This document shows positions 11,371 through 29,163 of a stretch of 62,000 nucleotides of DNA, piece after piece. The position numbers and the translations under genes are program-made. Location of the stretch: contig NW_019773736.1 of NCBI RefSeq assembly GCF_001039355.2, positions 217,600-279,599 of the forward strand, given 5' to 3'. The notes below the pieces were generated by a model. The model saw only the letters and a program-made list of their open reading frames with translations, was not told the origin of the DNA and searched no databases. This DNA is from Lingula anatina. Taxonomy: Eukaryota > Brachiopoda > Lingulata > Lingulida > Lingulidae. Each line of letters opens with the position of its first letter. Within the stretch, counting starts at the first letter, position 1.

Positions 11371-11589
11371 AGGGCATTCCCAGCGATTTAGATCGATCTT
11401 ACTAGATCGACCTAACTCCCTGGGGGTTCACGCTAAATTGCAGTCAGCCGACCGCGGACGGAACTAATTAATTACCCCCTTACTGCATTGTAGTAGGCGG
11501 GACGGACATTTAAGCCGGATTATCTGACAGTAATCTAGTGAGACTCCCTACGGGGATAGATCGATCTAAAATATCTGGGAATGCACCCT
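11371..11589. mobile_element. MITE family M2, copy in block B
   Basis: Same insertion as 4703-4919, carried by the block. Inverted ends AGGGCATTCCCAG and CTGGGAATGCACCCT, with GATCGATCT next to each end. Confidence 0.75.
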
Positions 11590-13202
11590 AATCTTCATTC
11601 AGCACACAGAAGAGGAACTTTTAAATTGCATAAATGGATTATTCTTTTCTAATTGTGGTATCAGTTTTTCTGTCAGTGAGATTAATCTATCTTCCTTTGC
11701 AAAATAAAATCTGAAAGCTTCTTCTAATTGCTGTGATAGAATAATAATATAAAAAGGCCTTTTGAATTAAAGGTAAAGAGCAAAATGTTTGTTTTATTCA
11801 ACATACTTGCAAAGGGATTTTGATCTCTGTTCCGTGGCCAGTTTAACTAAATTCTGCATGTGTAAGATATTATCTACCTGATCTACAAAAGAAAAAATGT
11901 TCAGGTTTCACGTTATATAATCTTTATAGAATCAATAGGGCATAGTTTTCCATCTATTCATTCAGCAGCAACCTATAATCTATTCCGGTCTAACCAACAC
12001 TCACACACGAAATGCCTTACAGTTTTTTCTCCTACTGCGATCGTGCAGTAGCACGTGCATTCCAAATATAAAGTTTATGATTTTTCAAATCAAGATAACA
12101 GCTTCGAAATAAATCACTATTTACCACAAAAATTGGAGCAATTGCCCCCGCCCCCCACCCCAGATATTTGACAAAGATAATATTTTTTAGATCTTTAAAA
12201 AGTACATGCGTCAGCCTTTTTCCTTTATCCTAGTCCATCAGAAGAATATATTGCTTTCCGTAAAAGTCAGTCTCTAAATGGGAAGGCGTACCCTGGGGCA
12301 AATAAAACTACAGACGGCACGAAGAGCCACATCGGTCTAAATGCTTACTGTAGGCCTTTTTCAACAGTTACTCCAGTACCCCCTTTTCCAAAGCGTTTTT
12401 GCAGACTACTGACCCCCCTCCTCCCCCATGGAGTCACTGAAGTTTATCCTCATGAGAACTCCGTAGCAGGGGGGGGGGGGGGGGGCAGGGAGATCGAACG
12501 AACCGTCCTTTTTGCCAGAAAAAAATACCTCTTTGAATTAACTTAATCTCGGTACACAAATGTTTCATGCCATGGGACCATTTTTTTCAGAAAAAATAAA
12601 AAACCTTTATGAAATTGCTGGCTACGGGCTTGGAACTTGTGGGCCTGGTGTTGTCATTTTATACAGAAAATATATCAACAGCATGTAAATAAGGCGTAAT
12701 GAAATCAGGATAGATTTATTTAATTGATTAAGATGTGCAATACGATAAATACATAGTCGATATTATATTATGTTATAAACATATAATGCTGTTCATTTGG
12801 AATACATGTAGTTACCTTATTATTTGTAGAAACCATGTAGAATTTTGACAGGATTCATTTTTTAGCATTATAAGTTATGCTGATAATTTTTATGACACTC
12901 AAAATAGAAATAACTATATACAAATTACAAAAGACAAAAAAATATATACAGAGTGGATATTGATTCACTCAATGTTAAGCTTAAAATAAAGAAAAATAAT
13001 AACCCCACCACATGGAAAGTTTTCCTTGGCGTTTTCGTATTTCCCTATCAAAAACGCAAATATGGCATATATCCGACGCGAGAAACTATCCACTGAATGC
13101 CCAATATAATAACTATAATCTTTTGTATCAGCACAATGGCTAAAAGACCTTGCTAATAATATGGCAATATTTATAAATATTTTCCTTTAAAAGACCGGGT
13201 AA

Positions 13203-13244
<42 letters not shown>

Positions 13245-13276
13245 CCTACCTTTTTTCATTAACCTACCTTTCATTA

Positions 13277-13332
<56 letters not shown>

Positions 13333-13430
13333 AACACGGACACCACCTATGCTATAAAGGCATTTATTAAAAATGCTATTAGACTTAATTTCTAATTTCG
13401 TAGATAAAAAATCACCCTTTAACCATTAAC

Positions 13431-19409
<5,979 letters not shown>

Positions 19410-20032
19410 TTTGGTGTCTGTATACGATGTCTAGGTTATGGTGGCTTAACTTTTTCTGACGCTACCGCTTAAGTCAACGGACTTGCTCCACAGTTTGCAA
19501 CTTCTTCACATTGACTTAATAAATGGAGATTCCTGAGGTCCTTAATGAGTTTTATCGAAGCTAAATAAGAACCGAATCAGGATTTTCATTAACCTACCAA
19601 ATCTAAGCCCTCTTGCATGTGCGCATCAGCCGTATCAAAACTGGTATTAAACCTCCAACTTTAGGTCCCAGTTTGTAACTGACTCTGCATGCACTGTGCA
19701 CTGTGCCGAAGTACTCTGTAATTCCTAACACGACTCTCCCAACACTTTATATGCTTGAACGGTGACGGTCTTCCCCAGGTCATTGTTCACTTTATTTACC
19801 TATCTAAGTGAAGGTCAGATATCTCGCTGTTCACTGTCAAGGCTGTTATATTAAGACAGCCTGAGTAGCTGTATTTTGGATGTCAAATAAATAATAGTTT
19901 AACACCAAGGTCCTTTTTTAAATTAAAATCCCTTAATAATGATTTTAGCAGTAGCAAATTGCTAAGATTAAGAGGACAAATACGACGTTTGATTTCTATT
20001 GGGCCCACATCTTTGTCCCCCTGACAAAATGG

Positions 20033-20245
20033 CTATATTCCCATAGATTTTAGATCGATCTATCCCCGCGGGGAGTCTCACTAGATAACTTTCAGATAAT
20101 CCGACTTAAATGTCCGTCCCGCCTACTACAAGCTGGAAGGAGGTAATTAGCTTTCGTGTCCGCCCGGCTGACAGCTATTTAGCGTGAACCCCCAGGGAGT
20201 TAGGTCGATCTAAAGAAGGTCGATCTAATCTATGGAAATGGGATG
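20033..20245. mobile_element. MITE family M2, inverted copy
   Basis: It lies opposite to the copies at 4703 and 11371. The left end is ATTCCCATAGATTTTAGATC with GATCGATCTATCCCC; the right end has CCCCCAGGGAGTTAGGTCG, then GGTCGATCTAATCTATGG and GGGATGA. The interior (GTCCGTCCCGCCTACTA) matches the other copies in reverse. Confidence 0.75.
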
Positions 20246-20547
20246 AAAGAGTCCCGTAATACGTACAACATATGGGGGTCAATATCTGGAACGATGTTGA
20301 CAGTCGCGGGCAAGCATTAACAGTGTGCGCACGTTTCATTGCGAGGGCCAAGGTTTTGCGCGGATGTGGGGGGGGGGGGGGGGGGGGGGGGCAGAGATAA
20401 CTTTTATTAACAAACGAAGAAAGGTAAATATAAAACATTGGACGGGGGCAGTTTCTTTGGAATATGCGGGGCGCGGGGATGGAAATATTGCTTAGTTTTG
20501 TCTCGTTTGGTTTGTTATACCGTTTTTTTTTTTTTTTTTTTTTTTTT

Positions 20548-20824
20548 GGGGGGAAGGAAAGGCAGGTAGGTCTGAAACGGGGGGGGGGGGGGGGGGGGTT
20601 AATTCCATTGGGTTTAAATGGGCAAGTCAGGTTTAGCAACGCGTTCTACAGGGGCAAAAATAAACTTCTTCTTCTGGGTCTGGTNGGAGGGAAGGAAAGG
20701 CAGGTAGGTCTGAAACGGGGGGGAGGGGGGGAGGCGTTAATTCCATTGAGTTTAACTGGTCAAGTCAGGTTTAGCAACGCGTTCTACAGGGGCAAAAATA
20801 AACTTCTTCTTCTGGGTCTGGTTG
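20548..20824. repeat. 137-base direct repeat on both sides of a single N (20685)
   Basis: 20548-20684 and 20686-20824 are nearly identical, each running from GGGAAGGAAAGGCAGG through a poly-G tract to CTTCTTCTGGGTCTGGT. The N falls exactly between them. This looks like an unmerged contig overlap rather than a biological tandem repeat. Confidence 0.85.
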
Positions 20825-21436
20825 AGGGGAGGGGTTGGGCAGTTGCCCTCCGTCCCTCGCAGCCTAGTGAATATCTGTCGCCCCCCCCCTCCCCCGCTCC
20901 CCACTCCCTATGAACCCTGATGGGGCTGGGCGTTTTTGCGACAGCTCAAAGCGGTTTATTTGACTAATAGTATGGATAGCGGAAATCAATAATCTAAGCA
21001 GGTCTCCGATGTCGCTGCGTTCCGCGTGTCCGATCCAGTGTCTTCTGTTTACTACCCTGTTCTACGCTGACAGCGTAACTCACTTGTATATGACATATAC
21101 ATTTGTTGTAGGTCATTGAAAACGGAAATGTTTTTTACGCTACAGTGCGTTATTTACCTGCCTTTACACTTTTTCGATACGCGTATGTACGTTGTATGTT
21201 GCCTAACAAAAGACATACACCCAAACAATGAATAAATAAATTATTTTATTTATTAATTAATTACTTAATTAATTAATGATTTACTGTTGCATCTATGTAA
21301 AGGCAGCCATATCTAGATGCGAAACTGAACCCATAAAAAAGGAATGTTTTTTCCTGATGCGTAAAAAGGAAATAGATTCACAGTTTGTATTTAAAATGGT
21401 TCGGGCACACTTACATGTAGTCTGTCTTAACCGTAA

Positions 21437-24400
21437 TCAGTTGATAAATTTATCCGATACAGAGTAGTCATATCCAAACAATTTAAAGTCCATCCTGTAC
21501 ATTTCTTTTAGATCTTCAATCAACTCCGGGGAGAGCTGTGAGAAATACTTCTCAACTATCCCTTTACTGGTCCTCTTCCACTGAGCAGGGTAGATGGTGG
21601 TGTTTGAAATATTTGCGAGCTTTAAAATTTCGGGTAAATCCCGGTCGAACGTCTCCATTCTAATAATGAGATCATAGCCTAGTGAACACACGCGACACAT
21701 CCGCCATATTGGACTCCAGTGTGCCTGATACCAGTCCACCTTACAGTCCCCACTCTCGACACAGTTGCCATGGTGAACTATATACTTGATAAAAAGCGGA
21801 AATGTGATGTCCAGTGTGCCGCCCGGAAGATTGAATTGTCGAATTATCAGAAGCGCGATCCCCCTGGAAGCCATTAGAATAATACTTTCGGTTTTGTTCT
21901 CGAAGATTTTCCCCTCAAAAAACATTCTGTAAAGTGATATTATTCTTTCGAACGGATGACGGACACTCAAGATTTTAATGTTGTTTTTCCTTTGCAATAT
22001 GCCGGTGATTTGTTCAACGCTTTTTTGTGTGAGAAAATCAAAGTTGTAATGCCACGATTTGCCTGCCGCCAACTTTGACCAATCGAAAAGGTCCGTCTTA
22101 TTCTTCCCGCGACTTTTCACTTCCGCAAAAATCCGGCGAAGATTTGTAGAGCCAGTCTTGGGAACGATACAGTACAGTGCTTTTGTTTGTTCATCATTTA
22201 ATATCCAAGTAACATACTTTTGTTCCACTGTTCTTTTGGGAATTTGCAAACCTTTTATAGACATGGCTGCCGTTTCAACCGATAAGAGGGTTTGATTTGA
22301 CGCTGCACATCCATCTTCTACCATTTTCTTGCGACGCTGAAGAATGTTTGTTTCTTGGTCAACTTGATATTGTAATGATTCTCTGCTAGCTACATGTACC
22401 GAGGCTTCCTTCGAGACTGCAATGACAGTTATATAATTACGAGTCCATAATCCGTACAATGGTGAAACACCCTTAGCAAAATATCAAGCCTGCTGCAAAG
22501 TTGCAGCAAATTTACTGCAGTATGGCTGCAAACTGCTATTCCTTTTGCAAATCTGCTGCAATATGGCTGCAAATTAGCAGCAATAATGTTTTTCTTGCAA
22601 ACTCCTACAAACTCTTGCAAACAATATTGCTGCAAACTTTTTTATTTTGCTAAGGACATGCATTTAACATCCATTTCCTGCGAGCTGATGGTAACAATTA
22701 ATTGAGGAGTTCTTAAAGAAATTGGTCATGAATAATTATAGTCGTATTGATCCCAGAAAATGAGGCAGTTTGTGCATTGCCTTGAAGTTCAAATCTCTCC
22801 AAGTAAGAACACATTCAGAATAGCGGACTAACAGATTCGGGGATCAAATATGGCGGCATAATTCCTGATTACACACTGAATAGGTTCCGTGCGGGGATTA
22901 CGCAGCAAGCATTCAAGTGGGTTGACCAAATTTGATCTGCAGATCTGTTAGTCCGCTGTTCAGAATGCGCTCTAAGACTTTACATACATTTAAAATGTGT
23001 GATCTCGCTTCAAAAATATAACACGAGAAAAATCAAGAGTGTCTCAAACCCATTTTTAGATAGGTCTACTCAGTGAAATTTCACCTTGAATTGAACATGT
23101 GAAGTAAGGTTTTAATTTGAAGTAACAGAAGAATTTCAGCGATTGCAGATGGTTATAAAGTTCCCCAAGGTTTCATATTTGAAGTCATTTCTCACAAAAG
23201 AAAAGATCAAAAAGGTTTCATCGTGATGGAATATCTACCATGTCAAAATGTCTCTCAAGAAACGGAAACTCTTTTCAAGCCCATGAAAGCCGCAAGAAAT
23301 TGAATTTCCGATATAGCTCTTCATGTATCACAAGATAGAATTGACAGCGCAAGGAATGTGAACGTTTCCTCTGCTATATAATCTGGAACTAATTTATAAC
23401 CCCTTTTCTCTATGTCAGTACATACCTAATGTAATAAATGCCTTATCTACTTCTTAAAAGTTGTCTTTTCGGCGGCAGTCAATAAACACAGTTTTGAATA
23501 CGAGCAATGACAAACGGGTTGCTAACGGGTTTAGGCTAAAGCTGCGTTATTTCTGCGTTGAGTCCGTAGCCAAGGTGGATGCCTTGGGTTTAAAACTAAG
23601 CCTTAAAAGGTTCTTTCTAAGAGTGCGTTCAGAACAGTCTGATCCGCGTAATAACAGTTCGGCGGACAAAATATGACTGGAACCCTTAAACCCTCTTGCA
23701 TGTGCGCATCAGCCGTTTCAAAACTGGTATTAGGCTTCATTCACATGCAATGTCTATTTTCTAAATTCTATTTTCTATTCGCGGTATGTCTTATGATCAC
23801 GGTCTGTGCCCTGAATATCCCGCGGCGTAATTACTGGCAGCGCAAGCCAGTTACTACAAGTTACTTTAAGTAACTGGCTCGCGCTGCCAGTAATTAAGCG
23901 GCGGGATATTCAGGGCACAGAACGTGATTATAAGATAGCGCGAATAGAAAATAGATTTTTAGAAAATAGACATTCCATGTGAACGAAGCCTAAAACCTCC
24001 AACTTTAGGTCCCAGTTTGTAACTGACTCTGCATGCACTGTGCACTGTGCCGAATTACTCTGTAAATCGATGTCGCCAATAGTCTCCACGCCTCCAGGCG
24101 CACCAAAAAATCTCGGCTCCGTGTTTTAATAGCTAGGGCCCTGCAGCGACGGCAAATGTAGAGGCGGGGCGACCATCAGGGAATAAGCGGCAACTCTTTT
24201 TAGTGGGGTCGGCCATATTTAGTCCGCGGATCATCTGTTCTGAATGCGCCCTAAGACCAATCTTAATTTGAAATTAGTAGGCCCGTGTTTGTTTTAGAAT
24301 GTCAAACGCCATAAACAACCAACCGCTGTTGGAGTTGTATTCGCAAGACAAAGTAACGATGATATATCCCACACTTGTCGACAAATTTCATTGAAAAGCA

Positions 24401-24699
24401 TAGTTTTACTTAAACGCTCTTTCTTTTCTCGCACTCAGGCACGCACCTGGGACACGCACGCACATACACTCCCGATTGCAATTAAGCTAAAGACGATATC
24501 TGTTCGTTCGGGACGCTAGAATACACTTTGTATGCTGTCGCTGAGACTTACCCAAAATAACTGCCAAAATCCCATGCAAAATTGCAACTCCCACAACCAG
24601 ACAAACCACGTAAATTCCCGTGTAAACGGTTCTCGTGCCTGGGCCGAACCGCCGGGGCCCGAGGGCCGGACATTTTCCCAGAAACATCTGCAAATGCAT
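21437..24699 (-). CDS. HNK-1-family carbohydrate sulfotransferase 1, two exons
   Basis: Likely Golgi type II enzyme that transfers sulfate from PAPS to a glycan (Sulfotransfer_2, CHST8-14 group); acceptor sugar unknown. Exon 1 (24699-24552) encodes a short basic cytosolic tail and one hydrophobic anchor (VYTGIYVVCLVVGVAILHGI), ending at a GTAAGT donor. Exon 2 (22416-21437) follows the acceptor TCATTGCAG in matching phase and gives 375 residues. The PAPS sites are visible: 5'-phosphosulfate loop CIVPKTGSTNLRR (Lys about 136) and 3'-phosphate loop SVRHPFERIISLYR (about 200-213). A cysteine-rich part and RMETFDRD follow, as in the family. A second Met codon four residues in is an alternative start, and the sequence before it could also be an acceptor. 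The 2.1-kb intron carries MITEs. Confidence 0.88.
22480..22640. repeat. GCTGCAAA-rich degenerate repeat
   Basis: Irregular repetition of GCTGCAA, TTGCAAAC and GCAGCAA on one strand, in the sulfotransferase 1 intron about 65 bases from its acceptor. It resembles a degenerate satellite or element remnant; no ends are visible. Confidence 0.6.
22810..22972. mobile_element. MITE family M1, short member
   Basis: The left arm reads CATTCAGAATAGCGGACTAA then GATCAAATATGGCGG. The right arm is the complement of GCGCATTCTGAACAGCGGAC then GATCAAATTTGG. At about 163 bases it is shorter than the block copies, so the family interior varies. Confidence 0.75.
23624..24250. mobile_element. MITE family M1, enlarged by a nested insertion
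   Basis: The left end TGCGTTCAGAACAGTCTGAT and right end GATCATCTGTTCTGAATGCG match the M1 arms. The interior contains about 115 bases shared with 19610-19725 and, inside that, the foldback element at 23731-23992. Confidence 0.7.
23731..23992. mobile_element. Complete palindromic foldback element, TA flanks
   Basis: It runs GGCTTCATTCACATGCAATG ... CATTCCATGTGAACGAAGCC between TA dinucleotides, with arms of about 120 bases meeting at a short AGTTACTTTAAGTAACT centre. The undisturbed target is present at 19640-19660 (GGTATTAAACCTCC), which confirms it as an insertion. No ORF. TA flanks would fit Tc1/mariner-type mobilisation, but one extra A at the right edge leaves this open. Confidence 0.88.
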
Positions 24700-25253
24700 T
24701 GATAACTTTTACATTGATAGCTCTAACGTGTGCTTTGTCGTTGAAAAATGTCTCACGATCTCATACAATTTGCATTTCTTCGTGGCAATGGCATATGGGT
24801 ATAGGGGTCTAGCCGCAGATCGAAACAGACAGTAGTGGCGACTACTGATACATTTTTTGAATTTCGTCGCGATATGGATCATAAGGGCCTCTTAGACTAC
24901 GATATTGGGGCCAATATAGCAATAAGTGTTTGAGTGCTAAGACTACTCCAACAATGTGAGTGTCTGCAGCAAGTTTTAGCGTTTCTTTTATTGTTTATCA
25001 CTTCCTAATTACTTCATATCGATTTACCGATTCATGGGTGCTTTTCTTTTTCTTTAAGAAACTGGGCTGAAGAAAAAAATCTTTCGGAAATGTGATGGGA
25101 AGGAACTGGCTGAAGAATCAGTCACTTCGTTCTGGAAGGGGTCGAATATATTGGCGCCAGCCTTGATTTTGGTTTCGTTATATAAGACTGAATAAGAAGC
25201 CCATGCCTGTTTTAATTTTAAATATATTCGACAAACCCTTAACAAAGCCCCCC

Positions 25254-25258
<5 letters not shown>

Positions 25259-25315
<57 letters not shown>
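25259..25315. repeat. CT microsatellite
   Basis: About 28 uninterrupted CT units following a short C run. Confidence 0.95.
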
Positions 25316-25317
<2 letters not shown>

Positions 25318-26249
25318 AACGCACAGACATTAAACAAAATCCATATAAACCCCTAATTAAAGGCAACTTTTGTGGTCGTCATATGGCCCTTTCAGTTTCT
25401 GGATCAAGAAAGGGTTTTTATTTGCCCCAAGAAAAAAAAAAGATATACGGTGATGTAAACAAAATTATTTCACTAATGACCCTTTTCAAATAAATGGATT
25501 ACACGTAAAACAATAATTGTAATAACTAACCTTGAATATATTGTTGTAATTCGTCGCCAGTTAAAAAAAGTCGAGTTCAACGGGATACGGTATATTCCAC
25601 AAAGACGCTTCGTCCTCAGCGGCTCATATTGTTATTCTGACTGTGAAAGAAGCCTTCAATTATTTACAATACTTTTCCGCCTTAATACGTGACCATGATA
25701 TTAGCAAGAAAGAAACACAGACATCGTTGTGGTGAAAAACGATCATTCAGCATCCATCAAACGAAAGTGCACGTTGACCATGAACGATTTCGCACAAGAC
25801 TTTTTCCCCGACTTTAATGGGTCGACTTAAATAAAGCTGCAGCTTGAACTAAATTCATGGGAATAACTACAAATACGTTTTATCGTCTACGCCACAGGTA
25901 GAGAGAGAGAGAGAGAGAGGAAGAGATTTTTTAATCCTCGCGATAAGTTCCTAGTGTGGTTTTAGTCAGCGTAATCGCTTGGTGACTCACTTAGAGTGTG
26001 GTAGATGTGACAACAGTGCGACCCTGCACATTGCGGTAGATGGCGCAGTTGCCGAGTTATCCCGATGTGTCAGGAATGGAAGTCCTCTATTAACCGTAGT
26101 CCAGTTCCCATTACTTTGTACAGGTGACATTCGTCCCATACACCAACCCCGGCCCAATACTATGTCAAACCCTAACCTAAAGGTTACTTATCATATGGGA
26201 CCCTGGACTCTGACCCTGACCCTGACAAGAGGGCAATAACACTGAAAAC

Positions 26250-26510
26250 TCACTCCACTCCTATTACACAACATTGTTCAATTGTATATGACGCCAGATC
26301 TAGTAGTTGATATTTGCGTGATTTAGTTCACTAAGGCAAAAATATCGTGATTAATTCAACAAGTTATATTAATAAGCGAGTGAGCGAGAGCATTTTACTG
26401 CAACACAGCATTTTTCAAACAAACCCAGATGCGGGTTGATGCAATGTTTCCAGTGAAGTAAAAGATCAAAGAACTGAAGGTGTGGCCTAAGCACATGTTC
26501 ATACAAGACT
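26250..26510. repeat. Duplicated ~260-base segment, copy 1
   Basis: It matches 28158-28430 from CACTGAAAACTCACTC to CACATGTTMATACAAGACT with roughly 10% differences. Both copies keep a short minus-strand frame ending CLKNAVLQ, but the flanks are conserved equally, so coding is not shown. Confidence 0.8.
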
Positions 26511-26913
26511 TATCATATGTGACCCTGGAATCCCATTCCTGCCAAACCGGCACCCGAGAAGAAAGCGCTATCACCGCCATCAATTTCATAGAAACAGTTA
26601 GAAAGACTCATCAGAACATGAAGAAAGGACAGTTTCAAATGTTATGCTTCTGACGCATTCAGTCCTAGGTGCACGCTTGCATGTTTGTGTTCAAATGAAT
26701 TGCTGTATTTTTACGTGATAGTGGCTCCGCTTATGATCCCCCGAATTTGGGCCTGTGGGAAATCATCCGTTTTTCCAGGGCGTTGGAATACTCGAAAACG
26801 TATAAGCAGAGGACACCTAACGCATGGATAGCGTATTTGTAACGTAAAGCCTGCGTATGGATTGTGCATATATGAGTAACACGTTAACATATGTCATTAT
26901 TGTAGGCCTAGAT

Positions 26914-27063
26914 CAGGGCCGTAGCCTGAGCAAAATGCCAGGGGGGGCAGTAAGCGGACACGAGGGGTCGAAGCTACCGAGGGGGGAGGGTGTGGTGTGT
27001 AAAATTCCAAATTCCAGGGGGGGCAGCTGCCCCCCCCCTGCCCCCCCGGAGGCTACGGCCCTG
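26914..27063. mobile_element. MITE with CAGGGCCGTAGCCT ends and TAGAT target duplication
   Basis: 150 bases bounded by CAGGGCCGTAGCCT and AGGCTACGGCCCTG, flanked by TAGAT at 26909-26913 and 27064-27068. The interior has the G-run/C-run motif GGGGGGGCAGCTGCCCCCCC. It is related in its ends and 5-base duplication to 59513-59752. Confidence 0.88.
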
Positions 27064-28157
27064 TAGATGCAGCGTATATCAAAGTGTGAGTACCGTATAT
27101 GAGTGTATAAATATAGTATACGAGCGTATGAGTAACGTATGTGAATCTTTCTAATTGTTTTGTTAAATTTTAACCGTCAACTGGATCAGATCAAACTGTG
27201 TTGAAAATTCCTCAGCTAACTCGTAGTCTTCTCACCGCAATGAAAACGAGGCTAAAAAACAGATAGAAAATATGCTTCGAATGGCGCCCACATAATCAGA
27301 CGCTTAAGTTATGTTTCTACCAGCTGTGACGTGCCGGCGTATGAATTATTTAGTACTTTCACGCTGTTAAAGGTTGGTCATGTGTATTCACAGCGCTTAT
27401 ATATCTTAACGCAAGCGGACGGAAAGAGGTATGTAAATGTGAATCGATTGCCCTTGTTGCTAACAATGGCTCTTACAACTTCTCTGATTTTCGTAATATG
27501 CCAGAACTTAAGAGAGTGCTGTGCCATTAAGCACTGTACGTGCTTGTATGCAGACCGTCTGTTACAAATATGGACAGAGAGAAAAAGGACATATCAGGAA
27601 TATGTTATGTACCTTTACATATACATATGAGATGAATGTCCTAAACTTATATAATTTTGTACGCTTAATTCAAGCGTGGGCTCGAAATAGGACATTACGT
27701 TTTAGACTAACTTAGTGGATAAGATTCCCCGGTTCGTGTCAGATTTACGTAAGGTCGCGCAAAGAAAACTCAAGTCCACATAATGGCCAGTTTAGTGGTT
27801 TATTGGTTGACACTCTCTAACTACATGCTCTACGTGCAGCCTCCAACTTCTAAGCCGAGACGGCTTGGGAGACCCATGGCTCTGTCGAGCGGTCACCTTC
27901 GAGTCTTCTTCCGTCTGACCTCCCGATATTAATTCTGAACGTCTTTTATTCAATATTTCTTATCACAATTCTGGATTCTGTGCTGCATGATTTGGCGGTA
28001 CATACTAATTTTAATTATTCAAATTGCACACGTCCACTTAAGTTACATAATTACAGGTAAGGTCATAAACTAGTCGAGTGCACAAGCAATCGACTCTAAT
28101 CAAATTAATTAAAACGTCTGGGAATTTTATTTGTGAACTCTACACGCCTTTTCAAAC

Positions 28158-28430
28158 ACTGAAAACTCACTCGGACTCCTAATACACAACACTGTACTTT
28201 GTATATGACGCCAGATCTAGTAGTTGATATTTGCGTGATTTAGAGATGCACTAAGGCAAGAATATCGTGATTAATTCAGCAACTTCTATTAATATGCGAG
28301 TTAGCTAGAGTATTTTACTGCAACACAGCATTTTTCAAACAAACCCAGATGCGGGTCAATGTAATGTTTCCAATGAAGTAAAAGATCAAAGAACTGAAGG
28401 TGTGGCCTAAGCACATGTTAATACAAGACT
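28158..28430. repeat. Duplicated ~270-base segment, copy 2
   Basis: Second copy of 26250-26510, in the same orientation about 1.9 kb away, with a few small indels such as TTTAGAGATGCACTAAGG against TTTAGTTCACTAAGG. Confidence 0.8.
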
Positions 28431-28597
28431 GCGTAGAATTTTGGGCGAATTTGTCTGGTATTGCCAGACGATTTGAGCTTAATGCAGCATTAAAAAGTTC
28501 TACTCTCCGCGAGTGACTTTTAATGGGCATTTAAAGCGGAAAAGTCGTGGGCTTCAAGTGAATGGAAGGATTGTATGGCATGGAGGTACGGTAGGTT

Positions 28598-29163
<566 letters not shown>

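Larger units (their letters stand above)
10240..13430. other. Long non-coding stretch between GPCR and P450 (copy B)
   Basis: Counterpart of 3590-6670. It holds M1 and M2 elements, a poly-G run of about 20 bases at 12467-12486, and two AT microsatellites at about 13208-13242 and 13279-13330 that are absent from copy A. I see no gene. Confidence 0.6.
19410..21436. other. Intergenic region between P450 and sulfotransferase 1
   Basis: No gene seen. It holds the P450 5' flank, the empty site of the foldback element (19648), an M2 element (20033-20245), poly-G (about 20370-20391), poly-T (20523-20547) and a repeated 137-base segment around the N at 20685. The sequence at about 19610-19725 recurs at 23695-24055. 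An A/T-rich TTATTT run at about 21243-21252 may be the sulfotransferase polyadenylation region. Confidence 0.6.

Noticed and set aside
20175-20913. ORFs rich in Pro, Gly or Phe on both strands
   Set aside because: Products of poly-G and poly-T runs and of the duplicated segment around the N.
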